Counted from the first letter of the stretch, positions 1 to 12,660 are shown. The stretch: 64,000 bases of DNA from Hymenopus coronatus (GCA_030762935.1 CM060886.1:32845509-32909508), one strand, 5' to 3'. Program-made: numbers and translations. The notes: generated by a model from the letters alone, not told the origin.

Positions 1-51
1 CACATACAGAGACGTTTTTTTACAGTGTACGTATGGGACTAGAGAAAGTAG
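1..51 (-). repeat. family H, 5'-terminal hairpin remnant cut by window edge
   Basis: The sequence TACAGTGTACGTATGGGACTAGAGAAAGTA matches the hairpin end of a family H copy in minus orientation, of the variant with GGGGCTAGAGAAAGT. The rest of the copy lies outside the window. Confidence 0.6.
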
Positions 52-460
52 AAAAGTATTTTATTTATGGACACAGTTGCCGTTCTCTATATTAGCTGCT
101 AAAGACCGCTTAATGTTGTTCAAAGCCCTGTTATCAGGTTTCAAGTTCTTTTACGTACAGTAAATCTGCGATAGCAGACCACCGGCTTTACTTCGCTCCC
201 GAAATAAGTCATGCTAAGAACTTTTAATGCCCAAAAGATCCACCACTCTCCACCGAGTTTGAACCCTCTACCTGAGATTTGTAGTGTCATTAGGTCGTAG
301 ATCAAGAAGGCTCGGCTGGTGAGTGTGTTGTATGAAGAACCAAACCCTCGTACTAAAAACCCTCCTTAATATTATTGTTATGTTTAAAATGCTGCCATTC
401 ATCGCAGAAAAAGCTTCGAAAATATTATGATTAGTCTCTGTGTGCAGGTACTTCACTTTT
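52..460. other. unrecognised AT-rich sequence
   Basis: I see no repeat, RNA or coding signature in this stretch. Reading frames across it are short and extend into the neighbouring H copy. Confidence 0.4.
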
Positions 461-1356
461 TTTACTTTCTCTACACGTACTATGTACATAGTGTATAGAA
501 AAGGTATTATAATGACCCCAAAAATTCGATACCAAGGTCTCACCGGAAATACATGTTTTGGGTTCCACAAAATACAAATAAAAAACAAAAAATACACATT
601 TTTGGAAAAACGTCCGTGTGTGCGTCTGTGCATCTGTGGACAACAAAGCTCCAAAACGAAAAGACCGTTAAATACCAAACTTGGTACTTAGGTTAAGTAT
701 CTTCCAAGGATGCAACACGAAGATTTTCAAATAAATATCCCCACCACAAAATACCCTTTACATAGAAACAATTTTGATTTTCTTAAAAATAGCTCTAACA
801 ATTTTTATTAAAATCCCGTATATTAAAGCTATTTATATCCGAAATAAAATCTATATCTAGAATTTTCTCGGAATAGCCTCTGAAGACCTCTTTATTCTGG
901 ATGAAGATTGCCAAATTTTGCCTAACTGCTAAACCGAAAGAGAGAGAAACAAAAACTCACTACACGGAAAATGTAGATCTCGTCAAAATACACACTTTAT
1001 GTCCTTTACGTTTTTTGTTGTGGAGGTAACCGTTTAAGAGTTATTCCTTGTTATTGGCTTCAATTACTTAAACTTTTCTCAGACAGGAAGTGTCCATTTT
1101 TCTTTTGTTCTACTCCTGGCCATGCAAAGAAGCGATTTGTAATAACAATCGCATAACGATATTTTTTTAAACATTTGACTAACACTTTAGCCTAGTGCAT
1201 TACCTTAGTTCCCTTTTATTTATAAGAAGTAAGAAAAAGAGCATTCTGCTAATGTTTATTTCGATTAGCAGTGTGTAGAAATAAGAATAATATTTTGTAG
1301 GAAGTTTGTAGAACAGCTAGAGAAAGTCATATCAGTGTAACACATCAGATTTTTTT
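461..1356 (+). repeat. family H full-length copy, variant with AGTGTAACACATC tail
   Basis: It starts with the ACTTTCTCTA hairpin and ends CATATCAGTGTAACACATCAGATT in a T-run. The GT tract is short and degenerate. The body belongs to the variant with a TACTCCTGGCCA block and the CTGCTAATGTTTATTTCGATTAG block near the end. It is non-coding. Confidence 0.85.
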
Positions 1357-1929
1357 CATGCAACTGTTATTAAGTGAACAGGAAAGAATTGCATGCATTT
1401 ACCAGAAGATCCAAGTGAGAAACGAATTAAGACATAAATTCTCACTAATCAATGATTTAAAAATGCTGACCATACAGTTGCCATGTTTTCAGATGGGGAG
1501 GTGCATCGGAAAGAATGAGAGCAACAGCTATATTGCACAACAATAGACGTTGAACAATGGATTAACAAAAATAGGAAGAACAATCTGCTACGTTCAGCAA
1601 AACAGCAGTGAACCACTCACAGAGACAAAGGAAAAGAAAACCATTCTTTGGGTGTTTTTCAAGCTACTCTTTCATCAAAAACTGTTGTATCACTCACGCA
1701 CAGGGAGATTTATAAATTGCAATATGGGAATATCCAAATGTTATCTCTAGCTTGGCGAGAAAACTTTAGAATACAAATGTATGACAAGTATAAAAAATAA
1801 ACATTTATACCTTCAAAGTAAAAACCGTAAAGTTGAAAATGATTTGATATATAACTATATCTACATTCAAATACTTAAACTTGTACTCTCTGCCAGAACT
1901 GTGGGTGATTTCACCCAATTCACATTTAT
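1357..1929. other. unrecognised sequence between two H copies
   Basis: Two short reading frames (1358-1546 and 1550-1750) show no recognisable family. I treat them as chance frames, because no splice-flanked exon or codon bias can be argued from the sequence alone. Confidence 0.4.
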
Positions 1930-2855
1930 AAAAATCTGATGTTACACTCACATGACTTTCTCTAGCTCTTCTACAAACTTCTTACATAAGATTCTTCTTC
2001 TTTCTGCACCTTGCTAATCGAGGTACTCATTAGCACAATGTTCTTATTATTTAGTTCCGTATAAGTAGGAAGAAAATAAGGGAATACACTAGGCTAAACC
2101 AATAGTCAAATGTTTTAAAAGGTGTCATTACGCGATTGTCATTACAAATCTCTTCTTTTTTTGGCCAAGTGTAGAACAAAAGAAAAACGAACACTCCCGT
2201 CTGAGAAAAGTATAAGTACTTCACAACTGAAACTAATAACAATAAATACCTCGAAAACGGTAAGCTCCACGAGAAAAATGTATATGACATAACTTGTGTA
2301 TTTTAACAAAACCTACATGTTTATATAGTAAGTCTTTGTCTATCTCTTACGGTTTACTAGTTATGCCAAATTAAGCAAAATTCATCCAGAATAAACAGGT
2401 CTTCAGAAGCTATTTCCAGAAAATTCAAGATATAAATTTTATTTATTAGTTAAATATCTTTAATATATGATATTTTAATCAAAATCGTTAGAACCATTTT
2501 TAAGAAAACCAAAATTTTCGAAAAAAGTTCCATGTAAAGGGTAGTTTGGGGTGGGGGAATTTTTCTCAAAATCTTCGTGTCGCATCCCTGGAAGATACTA
2601 AACTTAAATACCAAGCTTGGTATTTTAGCTACTTTTCGTTTTTGAGTTATCGTGTTCACAGACACACGGACGTACGGACACACGGACACACACACACACA
2701 CACACACACGGACATTTTTCTGAAAATGCTTTTTATGGATACAGGGGGTCCAAAAACCAGTATTTCCGGTGAAATCTCGGTATCGAATTTTTGGTGGAAT
2801 ACAATACTTCTCTATCCCTATGTACATTGTACATACGGGGCTAGAGAAAGTAAAC
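1930..2855 (-). repeat. family H full-length copy with (CA)n tract
   Basis: It runs from ATCTGATGTTACACTCACAT to GGGGCTAGAGAAAGTAAA. The CA tract at about 2685-2709 is uninterrupted. The hairpin is the CCTATGTACATTGTACATACGGGG variant. Long chance frames cross it on both strands. Confidence 0.9.
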
Positions 2856-3879
2856 ATGAACAGACCAAATTTGCACTAAAGAATCAACACGGTAACAGCT
2901 AACACAAATTATATAGGTGTTGCCTATAATAAACAAAATAGGATCCAGTATAACTTTTATAACAATAATTTATTTCATTAATAAACTAGGAAAACTTTAA
3001 CAATAACAATACATAAAATATAATAATGTGCATAATATAGTTACATTCCTATTCAACTCAAAATAAGATCACACAGTTCGCCATAATTTCACTTTTTAAA
3101 AAGAAGAAAATCAGTGAAATGTACTATAGAACGTCGCAATGACAGTTAACCTTTTCACAAAACCCAAATGGATTTAAATATTCGTTATACCACGAAATCA
3201 TGTCCATGAAACAGAAAGGAGATCAATTTAGCCCTTAACGGCGAATCACGCTAAATGAAAACACTTACCGCTCCACTCTGAGATGGCCTGTGCGTGTAAA
3301 GCATCTTAATCTGAGACTGACAGACAGTTTTTACCTCTTTATCCTCTAAAAAAACAAAAACAAAAAACAAATGCAAATAATCCAGTAAAACGCCGAACTA
3401 CTTAACAAGTGCCGCAATGAGTAGTGTGGAGCGTTAGAGCAGTGTTTCCACATGATATTGTATACCAGAATGGTACAAACTTGAGCTATTTTATCGATTG
3501 CTAAATATTTGTGGCATATTGTCAGAAAAAGCAATTGAAACTGAAGGAAAACTTTTAGTTTTTTGAATATCAAGCAACGCCTGCCATTGGTTTATTCCTA
3601 CCGCAGTTCACAACACCGAATCCTCTGATTAATATGCAGATAATGCATGTATAAGGAATGGACTTGGAAACTTTTTAAAAGTTACACTAAGCTTTATTTT
3701 GCGAGAGCAGCAGAAGACAATAAGTGTAACGGGAGCATTACAACATACATTTATAAATACTGAGGCCAGAACAGGTCAACTGTAAAAGTACAGGATGACA
3801 AACGCACTTTCACGCTCTTCCAGCTGAAGTCCTGTATTTATTGAGCATAATTTCTAGCAATTGTATTGGCAGAGTTTAT
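2856..3879. other. unrecognised AT-rich sequence
   Basis: No family H, SINE or transposase signature is visible in this kilobase. A minus frame at 3346-3573 is hydrophobic and low in complexity, and I do not call it a gene. Confidence 0.4.
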
Positions 3880-4022
3880 TACCTTTTTGTGAAAATGCTT
3901 TTTTTGGATACAGAGGACCCTGAAACTTATATTTCCGGTGAAATCTCGGTATCGAATTTTTGGATGGAGTGCATTACCTTCTCTATGCATTATATGTACA
4001 TAGTAAGATAGAGAGAAAGTAA
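3880..4022 (-). repeat. family H, hairpin-proximal fragment
   Basis: Only the region from the AAAATGCTTTTTTTGGATAC block to the hairpin end remains (ATTTCCGGTGAAATCTCGGT is intact). The body and tail are missing, so it is truncated at about the microsatellite position. Confidence 0.8.
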
Positions 4023-4490
4023 TAACAACAACAACATTGGGATAGAAGAATGGGGCAGTTCTCATAGATGTTAGTACACATATAATGTGCATCAAATTCT
4101 ACAAGATAACTTTATCTTGCTATAAAGTTTATTTAATTTTTTTGAAACTTTTAAATCAGCCGTTATCACTTCTAATTTTTATGGAGCTTTCGTTTTGCCA
4201 TTCTTGACAATAGTGTACCGAATGGAGTTACATCAGGCTGAACGTACACAGTGGCAATGCTAAAACACACACCGCTTGTGTAGACGATTCTGTACACGAC
4301 TGGAATAGATGTGCGGTCAGTTCCACTGAATCCGTTACTGCGCTTTCAAACATGTTAATTACGTTGGGCGTCCGAAAACAAACAAGTCTTCCTGTACTGA
4401 ATTTGGAATCACCTTATAACTCCTGCCCTGGTTTCACTCGCACTTAGCAATGATTTAGCGAGTATATGGTGGTTCTCCCAAAACTGACTG
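4023..4490. other. unrecognised unique sequence
   Basis: Base composition is slightly more balanced than in the flanking H copies. I found no reading frame or repeat to name. Confidence 0.4.
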
Positions 4491-5355
4491 AAAAATCTGA
4501 CGTTTTCCATTCACATGACTTTCTCTACATCGCTGTAACAAATTATTATTCTATTCTTCTATCTACTTTATGATAATTAAGATAAAAATTAGCATAAAGT
4601 GTCTTAATCTCTTAGTTCCTTTTAAGTAGAAGGGAAATAATAGAATTCACTAGGCTAAAATGATAGTCAAATCTTTTAAAAGTCGGTTGCCAATAGATGA
4701 AATCCATTTCTTTGCAGGGCCAAGAGTTTACAACTTTCATGTGAGAAAAGGTTAAGTATTTCATCTGAAACAAATAACAAGGAATATATCAGAAATGGGT
4801 AATGCCACGAAAAAAACGTATATTACATAAATTGTGTGTTTTAACGTGATCTACATTTTTGCTAAGTAAGTTTGTCTCTATCGCTTAAATTTTACCGGTT
4901 ACGCAAAATTAAACAAAATTCATTCAGAGTAAAGAGGTCTTTAGAGGCTATTCTCAGAAAATTCAAGATATACATTTTATTTTCAGGTAAATTATATTTA
5001 ATATGCGATATTTTAATCAAATTCAGTTAGAGCCACTTTTGAGAAAATCCAAATTTTCGAAAAAGTTCCATGTAAAGCGTAGTTGGTGGTGCGGGGATTT
5101 TTCTCAAAATCTTTGTGTCGCATCTCTGGAAGATGCCAAGATTGACATTTTACCAACATTTCGTTTTGAGTTATTGTGTTCACAGACACATGGACATAAG
5201 GACATACGGACATACGGACCTTTTTCTGAAAATACCTTTTATGGATACAGGGGACCATAACGCGTGTAGTTATGGTGAAATCTCGATATCAATTGTTGGG
5301 TAAAATGCAATAGCTTTTCTATACACTATGTACATACTACGTGTAAAGAAATTAA
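4491..5355 (-). repeat. family H near-complete, moderately diverged
   Basis: It begins AATCTGACGTTTTCCATTCAC and ends in ATACACTATGTACATACTACG. The CA tract is replaced by irregular GGACATA units near 5190-5215, so the microsatellite has decayed in this copy. Confidence 0.85.
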
Positions 5356-5357
5356 AC

Positions 5358-5450
5358 CAGTATTGCATTCCATTCAAAAATTTAATATCGTTATTTCACC
5401 GGAAATTTATGTTTTCAGGTCTTCGAATCCCAGAAATGCATTTTAAGAAA
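5358..5450 (+). repeat. family H 5' fragment in inverted orientation
   Basis: GTATTGCATTCCATTC, ATTTCACCGGAAATTTATG and the following block are in + orientation, directly after the hairpin end of the minus copy. The two make a short head-to-head inverted repeat centred near 5355. Confidence 0.7.
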
Positions 5451-5458
5451 GAATATAT

Positions 5459-5650
5459 TAAAAAGCGGTCAACTCCAGAGTCAAAATGCATATAACATAA
5501 ATTGTGTGATTTAACGAGCTCTATATTTCTGTGGAGTAAGATTTTCTATCTCTTATGGTTTACCAGTTATGCAAAATTCTGTAATACTCATTCAGAATAA
5601 AGATGTATTCAGAGGCTATTTCCAGAATATTCAAGATATACATGTATGTA
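5459..5650 (-). repeat. family H internal fragment
   Basis: It corresponds to the body between the GATCAACTCCACG block and the CAAGATATACAT block. Both ends are lost. Confidence 0.7.
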
Positions 5651-5737
5651 TACACTTATATACAAAAATTTTAAGAATGTATCTTCTGAACTCACAAATA
5701 TACCAGCTACTTATCCGGAACTGAGAATTATGGGGGA

Positions 5738-6377
5738 ACAAATCTGATGTATTCCATTCACATAATTTGATCTACCTAGTCCGCAGAGAAAAAATTCTTA
5801 AAAATTCTGATGTGTTCCATTTAGTTAAAAAGCTTATGCTTCTATTTACTTCGTGCTAATCGAGAAATAGCAGAAATAGTCTTATTATTCTTTCCTTGTA
5901 AGTAGAAGCGAAATGAGGGACTACCATTGGTTAAAATGATATCCAAAAGCTGGTTGCTATGTAAGTGAAGTTAGTTTGCTTGCATGAACAGGAGTTAACA
6001 AATTCCTGTATGAAAAAAACTATGTTTTTCAAAGCAGAAACGAAAAACCAAGAATATCTTAAAAATGATCAACTCCACGAAAAAAACGTAAATAACATAA
6101 ATTGTGTGTTTTATTACGAGCTATATTTTCTGTACAGTAAGTTTTTGTCCATCTCTTACGGTTCAGCAGTTATGCACAATTCCGTAAAATTCATCCAGAA
6201 TAAAGTAGTCTTCAGAAGCTATTCCCAGAAAATTCAAGATATACATTTTATTTGTCAGGTAAATATCTTTAATATACGATATTTTAATCAAAATCGTTAA
6301 AACCATTTTTAAGAAAATCAAACTTAAATATAAAGTTTGGTCTTTAACGGTCCTTTCGTTTTTGCGCTATACTGCCT

Positions 6378-6420
<43 letters not shown>

Positions 6421-6576
6421 GACCGACAGACACACACGGACATTTTTCTAAAAATGCTTTTTGGTTTCAGGGAGTCTCAAAACATGTATTTCCGGTGAAA
6501 TCTCGGTATCGATTTTTGGGTACAATACAACACCTTCTCTATACACTATGTACACAGTTCGTATAGAGAAAGTAAA
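5738..6576 (-). repeat. family H copy with long (CA)n tract and partly repeated tail
   Basis: Two tail-like starts occur (5748 CTGATGTATTCCATTCACAT and 5807 CTGATGTGTTCCATTTAG), so the 3' tail is duplicated or one copy landed in another. The CA tract at about 6380-6416 is followed by GACAGACCGACAGACACACA. It ends GTATAGAGAAAGTAAAAAG. Confidence 0.8.
6380..6416. repeat. (CA)n microsatellite within family H
   Basis: About 18 CA units at the fixed microsatellite position of the H copy, followed by GACA units. Length varies strongly between copies, from none to more than 20 units. Confidence 0.9.
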
Positions 6577-7345
6577 AAGCTTATTTTTCTCTCTTAATTC
6601 ATCTAATCGAGATAAACATCAGCAGAAATGATTTTATTAGTTGGTTCCTTATATGTAGAAGGGATATAAGAGAATAGTTTAGGCTAAAGCGATAATAAAT
6701 TATTTTATAAGCCAGTCGCTTAATGGGATACTTAAAATGCCTTTCTTTTGCATGCCCAGAATGAAAAAGTGAATAAAAGCTACTCATTTGAGAAAAGTCT
6801 AAAGTATTGGAAATTTTAAATACCAATAACAAGGACATCTCGGAAATGAATAGCCCTACAAAGCATATGTGTGTATTTTTTAACGATAGTACGTTTATTG
6901 TCTATCTCTTTCGGTTTAACAGTTATCAAAAGCTATTCAGAATGAATAGGATTTCAGAGATAATTCCCAGGAATTTCAAGATTAAAATATATTTTTGTAT
7001 ACGTATCTTTAATAACGGTATTCAAATGAAAATCATTAGAGCTGTCTCTGAGAAAACAGAAAATTTTCAAAAATGTTCCATGTAAAAGGTAGCTTGGTTG
7101 GAGGAATTCTCCTGAAAAACTTCGTCGCACCCTTGGAAGATATGTTAACATTCACGGCTAAGTTTGGTATTTGATCGACTTTTTGTTTTTGAGTTATTCT
7201 ACATAAAGACAACAAGTGGATTTTTTTTATTTAGGAGTCTTAAAAATACATATTGTCGAAGAAATATACTTATTGCATTTTTGGTTGTAATACAATATTT
7301 TTTACCTACTATGTTAGCACATAATATTTTGTAGAAGAATTAAAA
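6577..7345 (-). repeat. family H, old diverged copy
   Basis: Blocks of the family are recognisable in order (ATGCTAATCGAG-like, AGTAGAAGGGATATAAG, GGTAGCTTGGTTGGAGG, then a decayed hairpin), but identity is clearly lower than in neighbours and the CA tract is missing. Confidence 0.65.
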
Positions 7346-8085
7346 AATATATCACTACCATTACATGTAATAAGCTGAATTTGTAAGATTAATGTAATAT
7401 TAACTGCCTAAAAATATGTAGTATATTTTCTTAAAGTTCTATAGATACTGAAATGGCAAATTCATTTGGACTGTGGTTGGGATAGAGTAAATTTTCTTCT
7501 TACTCAGCGTTCCAGAATAATTCAACCCTGGTTTATTACTGGAAACCTCTCATGAAGCATTGCAGCAAAGCTACAAGCTTCAGTGCACAACCCCTGTTTG
7601 ATTTCCCCTGGTTTCAGTTCCAGTTCATCGGAATAATTATTGTAGGCTTGGTGAGCATTACAATATCTCGGATGAGAGTCACGTGTGAATAGTTTTTGTT
7701 ACCTCAGTTCATCGGAAGAGAAAGAAGGCTTTCTGTGCAGATATTCCACAGGGACGGATATTTGAATACTTAACGTTGTGTTTAATATTAGAAGCAGATG
7801 GTGCTGAGAATTCGCGATGAGAGCATTATAGCATTTCACAGGAAATGAGCAAGCCGGGAAATATTTTGCTCCTCCTTTCCGTAAGGCTGTATTTATTTTC
7901 ACATAGGAACAGATTTTCTGTGAAGAATCTTATTTCCTTGATGGCATCACACACTAAAAGGATGAGCACACTCCTCACGTGTGAGTATTAAGATAAGCGA
8001 TTTTAAATGTTACTTCCAATGTAATGGATGGACTGGATATACTGCATTGCAAATAGGCCCGTCTTGGGCAAGATTTACTCAGACA
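7346..8085. other. unrecognised sequence with an internal short repeat
   Basis: The phrase CAGTTCATCGGAA occurs twice (about 7621 and 7706). No coding or mobile signature was recognised. The minus frame at 7699-7902 is not convincing. Confidence 0.35.
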
Positions 8086-8450
8086 GGAGTTGGCTAGATA
8101 GAGTCAGACTAAACAATTCAATGCCATAACCAACTCAAGTCCTACACACGGCACACAATTAAAGCAATACCAATTGAGCATAATAGTTGGCTATACCATG
8201 AATCCAGAGACTTAAATTACTCACAGCATTGTAAGTCACCATTGGGTTTGTAATCTCAAAATAATGTGAGATCACCTTGTCGTTTACCTGGAAACATGCG
8301 AGTCAGTTGAGAAATACAATTATATGCCGGCATGTTATCATGGTAGATCAGTGGTAGAGCAACCGGCTAGAAACCGGAAGTTCCATAGTTCAAATTTTGG
8401 CTGTGGCATGGAATTTTTCAGTCTGACTCTACCTATCCAGTATTCACTAA
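8086..8450. repeat. family T foldback element with tRNA-like right end
   Basis: The left end is AGAGTCAGACTAAACAATTC. The right end carries a tRNA-like module (about 8350-8436, A-box-like GATCAGTGGTAGAGC, B-box-like AGTTCAAATTTTGG) followed by TTTTTCAGTCTGACTCTACC. The central block TGAGATCACCTTGT links it to the copies at 14.7 and 15.0 kb. The left tRNA-like half is mostly deleted. Confidence 0.7.
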
Positions 8451-8599
8451 ATTTCTGAAGGGACTCGTTCGAAATAACAATAAGGTTATTATTCCCTTCC
8501 TTAGAATTTCCCTCTAACTACATTAATCTACCATATTAATTAACTTCAGAGGAAATACTGAATATTGTTTTCCAGGACAGCAATAGCCTTTTTAGAAAT

Positions 8600-8935
8600 T
8601 TGGATAAAAAGACGTGAATAATATACCTATCTTGTGGATTTCTCAAATTTCAAATGAGGTTAGCTCTTCCAGCGAATGATGCTTTTGCAAGGGTTTAGGC
8701 TCAGAGAGTACATGCCGTATGTCTTCTTTGCACATCCGAAACATCCAAAATACTTTCCAACTTACACACAGTTTTTGACTGCCGATTAACGGGTGCGTCA
8801 CATATATAACCTCATAATTATAAGTAAACAGAGGAAGCTGTTGGGCGTTTGCTTAGGACCGACCGACTTTTCGTTACAGAGATACGAGGTTGACGATATC
8901 CTCAACTTATATTCCAAAAAAGCCTTTAAGGTATA
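8600..8935 (+). pseudogene. possible LINE C-terminal zinc-knuckle fragment
   Basis: One frame gives CLLCTSETSK followed by HTVFDCRLT, the CxxC...H....C spacing seen at the C-terminus of Jockey/I-type LINE polymerases. Stops and frameshifts lie on both sides. The support is only this motif, so the call is tentative. No TIR or poly-A is evident. Confidence 0.25.
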
Positions 8936-9407
8936 ACGATATACTTATGAATGTTTATTTCCAACACCTTTCGCAAAATCGCTTGAAGAAACCCGCAATC
9001 ATATACAGAATGTTAAGGTATAAGCGCGGATATTTGTATCGAAAATTAAGAACACAGTAATGAACTTTACATCAATATTTGCTTCATTTATACATTTATA
9101 ACGTTAAGACTAATATGTTTTCAGTTTATCAACAAGTTGGCACACACAAGGCATGCGCGTTTATTTTACTTCAGACTGCACGTTGGAAAGCATAACCTTG
9201 AGTTGGTAGGCCTCGCCATAACGAATGTTGTAACGGAACTGAGTTTGAATGCTTTCAGCAAGGCTATCTGGGCCTTGATTATCTATTGAGGTGTGAAAAT
9301 GTGGAAGCAAAGCGGACAGTCTAAACTGATAGACGTTGTATATTTCGTGTGCAAAACCATTAGGTAGTCAACTATTCGATTGGTTTGTGGGAGAGGAAAC
9401 AAAGATA
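8936..9407. other. unrecognised sequence
   Basis: I see no repeat family and no coding signature. Composition is near the window average. Confidence 0.35.
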
Positions 9408-10231
9408 AAAAATCTGATGTGTACCATTCACATGACTTTCTCCATATCCCTGCAACAATAATTCTTAAAAAGCTTATACTTCTATTTACTTTATGCTAAT
9501 CAGAAAAAATTAGCAGAAATAGTCTTATTACTCGCTTCCTTGTAAGTAGAAGCGAAATAAGGGACAACCGTAGGTTAAAGTGATAGCCAAAAGCTGCTTG
9601 CTATGTCAATGAAGTTCCTTTGTTTATATGAATAGGAGTTGACAAGTTCCTGTATGAGAAAAGTATACGTTTTTCATAGCAGAAACCAAAAATAAGTGAT
9701 GTCACAAAAACGACGAACTCCACGAAAAAATTGTAAATAACATAAATTGTGTATTTTAAAGTGCTCTACATTTTTCGTGTAGTAAGTTTTTGTCCATCTC
9801 TTGCGGTTTAGCAGTTATTCAAAATTCAGTAAAATTCATCCAGAATAAACTACTCTTCAGAGGCTATTCCCAGAAAATTCAAGATATACATTTCATTTGT
9901 CAGGTAAATATGTTTAATATCCGAAATTGTAATCAAAATCGTTAGAGCCATTTTGAGAAAATCAAAATTTTCGAAAAAAGTTCCATGTAAAGGGTAGTTT
10001 GGGGTGGGGGGGATTTTTCTCAAAATCTTCGAGTCACATCTCTGTAAGATACTAAACTTAAATGCCAAGTTTGATATTTTACCGACTTTTCGTTTTTGAG
10101 TTATCGTGTTCACAGACACACGGACACACACGGACCTTTTTCTGAAAATACTTTTTTTGGATACAGGGGACCCTAAAACATATGTTTCCGGTGAAATCTC
10201 GGTATCGAATTTTTTGGTGGAGTGCAATACC
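9408..10231 (-). repeat. family H copy lacking its terminal hairpin
   Basis: It is well conserved from ATCTGATGTGTACCATTCAC to GGTGGAGTGCAATACC. The hairpin arm is then replaced by TATTTGTGAACAGAAATAGG. The tail has the GTACC variant typical of the most uniform subgroup. A 125-codon chance frame crosses it on the minus strand. Confidence 0.9.
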
Positions 10232-10454
10232 TATTTGTGAACAGAAATAGGAATGTCTAAGCATTAAAGCCAGGAGAGAATAAAAGAAAGTTGAAATGTC
10301 ACTGGCATATACGCAGGGAGGCTATAGATAACTGAACACCCCAACCCTCGCACAGTCTTTTGGCGTTTGCTGAGACACGCGAGGTGTTTTTACCGAGCTA
10401 TTGGCCTCTATTTTCCAGTCCTTCGTTTGAGAGTGAATAACTCGAAGATTTTGT
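10232..10454. other. unrecognised spacer
   Basis: This is unique-looking sequence separating two same-orientation H copies. No feature was recognised. Confidence 0.35.
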
Positions 10455-11161
10455 AAAAAATCTGATGTGTACCATTCACACGACATTCTCTACATCCCTG
10501 CAACAAATTATTCCTAAAAAGCTTATACTTCTATCTACTTTATGCTAATCAGAAAAAATGAGCAGAAATAGTCTTATTACTTGAAAGTAGAAGCGAAATA
10601 AGGGACTACCATAGATTAAAATAATAGTCAAAAGCTGGTTGCTATGTCAATGAAGTTCCTTTGTTTATGTGGATAGGAGTTGACAAGTACCTGTATGAGA
10701 AAGGTATATGTTTTTCATAGCAGAAACCAAAAGTAAGGAATGTCTCAAAAACGACGAACTCACGAAAAAAATTTATATAACATAAATTGTGTGTTTTAAC
10801 GTGCTCTACATTTTTTGTGCAGTAAGTTTTTATCCATCTCTTACGGTTTAGCAGTTATTTGAAATGCAGTAATATTCATCCAGAATAAACTACTCTTCAG
10901 AGGCTATTCCCAGAAAATTCAAGATATACATTTTATTTGTCAGGTAAATATCTTTAATATACGAAATTTTAATCAAAATCATTAGAGCCATTTTTGAGAA
11001 AATCAAAATTTTCGAAAAAAGTTCAATGTAAAGGGTATTCGGGGTTGGGGGGATATTTCTCAAAATCTTCTTGTCGCATCCCTGGAAGATACTAAACTTA
11101 AATACCAAGTTTGGTATTTTACCGACTTTTCGTTTTTGAGTTATCGTGTTCACAGACACAC

Positions 11162-11210
<49 letters not shown>

Positions 11211-11349
11211 CCTTTTTGTGAACATGCTTTTTTTGGTTATTGGGGACCCTAAAGCATATATTCCCGGTGAAATCTTGGTATCGAAATTTTGGGTGGAGTG
11301 CAATACCTTCTCTAAACATTGTGTACATAGTGCGTATTGAGAAAGTAAA
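10455..11349 (-). repeat. family H full-length, long (CA)n
   Basis: Both termini are intact. The CA tract at about 11165-11208 is the longest in the window. It is a close relative of the copies at 9.4, 18.1, 20.1, 36.5 and 62.8 kb. The longest frames (minus 10890-11303) read through the microsatellite as VCVCVC and are not evidence of a protein by themselves. Confidence 0.92.
11165..11208. repeat. (CA)n microsatellite within family H
   Basis: About 22 CA units, the longest uninterrupted dinucleotide tract in the window, at the same element position as in the other copies. Confidence 0.92.
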
Positions 11350-12089
11350 AATAAAACAGTTAAAAGTGAGTGCAGCTGGCTAAGCTTGGGGAGGCGCCGT
11401 ACTGTCGCAAAGTCAGATGTCCGAGAGTTACACCTACCGAGAAAATTATATTTTGCCTATCTATACAGCCTTACCGAGAAACAAATCTTAAATAATGTCG
11501 CTATTTATTCATCGATACAGCTCAAACTTAAAACAGATGTTAGTTATTGTACTGGCTTTCCAGTGGTGTATTTACGTTGTTTCTATTCCAAAAATTACTG
11601 ATTATTATATTAATTTTACTTTTGGTGTTTCATTAATTATTGCTTAGTTATTAAGTATTTCTTTTTGGTCGGTTTGATATATCGTCTCAATTGCCACGAC
11701 TTAGGTTGTGACTGGTGGAATATGAAGTTGCAGTTTAGGATGGTAGAGCAATAACAAATGCTGGGCTTAGTACGAGTAGTAACAATATTATGAAGAATTT
11801 GTGTATATTTCCAATGTACGGTTGTTTGGTTTACAAAAAGAGAGGCCTGGTAACTTAAATACTGATAATATTGTTATGCCTGAGTTGGATACTAAGTCGT
11901 AGGTCTTACCTTGAAAGGTGTGTCTACATGAGCGAGCGAGTGATCGACTCCAGGAACGCCACATCGAAGGTGCCGGTCAAGGAGATAAAGAGAGCCCCCG
12001 AATCGGCCCTCGCGTCCAGTAAAGCACTCGCATTTAAAATGGTTACGTGCACGGTCAGCAGGAAAAGTGGGCAAACGGGAAGAAAGAAG
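11350..12089. other. unrecognised sequence, GC-richer near 11930-12060
   Basis: The stretch 11930-12060 has an open frame in + (MSERVIDSRNATSKVPVKE start) with higher GC than its surroundings. It directly precedes LINE sequence and may be the upstream part of that element, though I do not recognise it. Confidence 0.35.
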
Positions 12090-12660
12090 TTAAAAATGTT
12101 AAACATTTCGAATATCTAGGTTTAAGGTGTGACATGCTAGGAAAATAGCACAAGAGCACACAAAGGGATTGGACAACTTTCTGAAATATTGAGACAATTG
12201 ACCCGGATACCAGCTATTCCAGTAAAAGCATTACAAACTATGTTTGAGGTAATGTCATTACTATATGGAAGTGAGGTGTGGGGATGGGATAGTGTAGATA
12301 ATCTAAATAAAATACAATATAGTTTCTGGGAACGTATTTTGGGATTGGGGAGGGGTACTTCTAATTACGGTATTCTTCGTGAGGTAGGTGGCTGGGAAGA
12401 TGCTGTATATGCTAAATTAAATGTAGTGAGATACTCACTGAGAATAATTAAGGGCAACCAACATTCTCTAAGAGTAATATGTTATCGGCATCAGATGAAT
12501 AACATAGGGTACCAAAATGGTGGGCGGCGGGGCTACAACGGGGACTATCAAAGATTGGCTTAAACGATATTTGACAAAGGATAAACGAAAATAGATATAG
12601 CGCCGTGAATAAACTAAAAAATGACTATGCGATATAAACAGGCAGGAGATAGTATTTGAG
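12090..12660 (+). pseudogene. LINE reverse-transcriptase 3' part, upstream half
   Basis: The frame 12189-12563 reads MFEVMSLLYGSEVWGWD, then a KIQYSFWERILGLGRGTSN stretch. This is the thumb/C-terminal region of non-LTR reverse transcriptases (LLYGSEVWG is the usual signature). Upstream, KHFEYLGLRCD matches the FKYLG motif in another frame, so it is frameshifted. The catalytic domain is not present. The element is cut by the mariner at 12709 and resumes after 13577. Confidence 0.75.

Noticed and set aside
1358..1750. Two adjacent + frames as exons of a host gene
   Set aside because: No domain, no recognisable splice arrangement, and composition equal to surrounding AT-rich DNA.
10890..11303. 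Cysteine/valine-rich VCVCVC protein
   Set aside because: The VCVCVC and THTHTH strings are translations of the GT/CA microsatellite. The frame matches the dispersed H element, not a gene.
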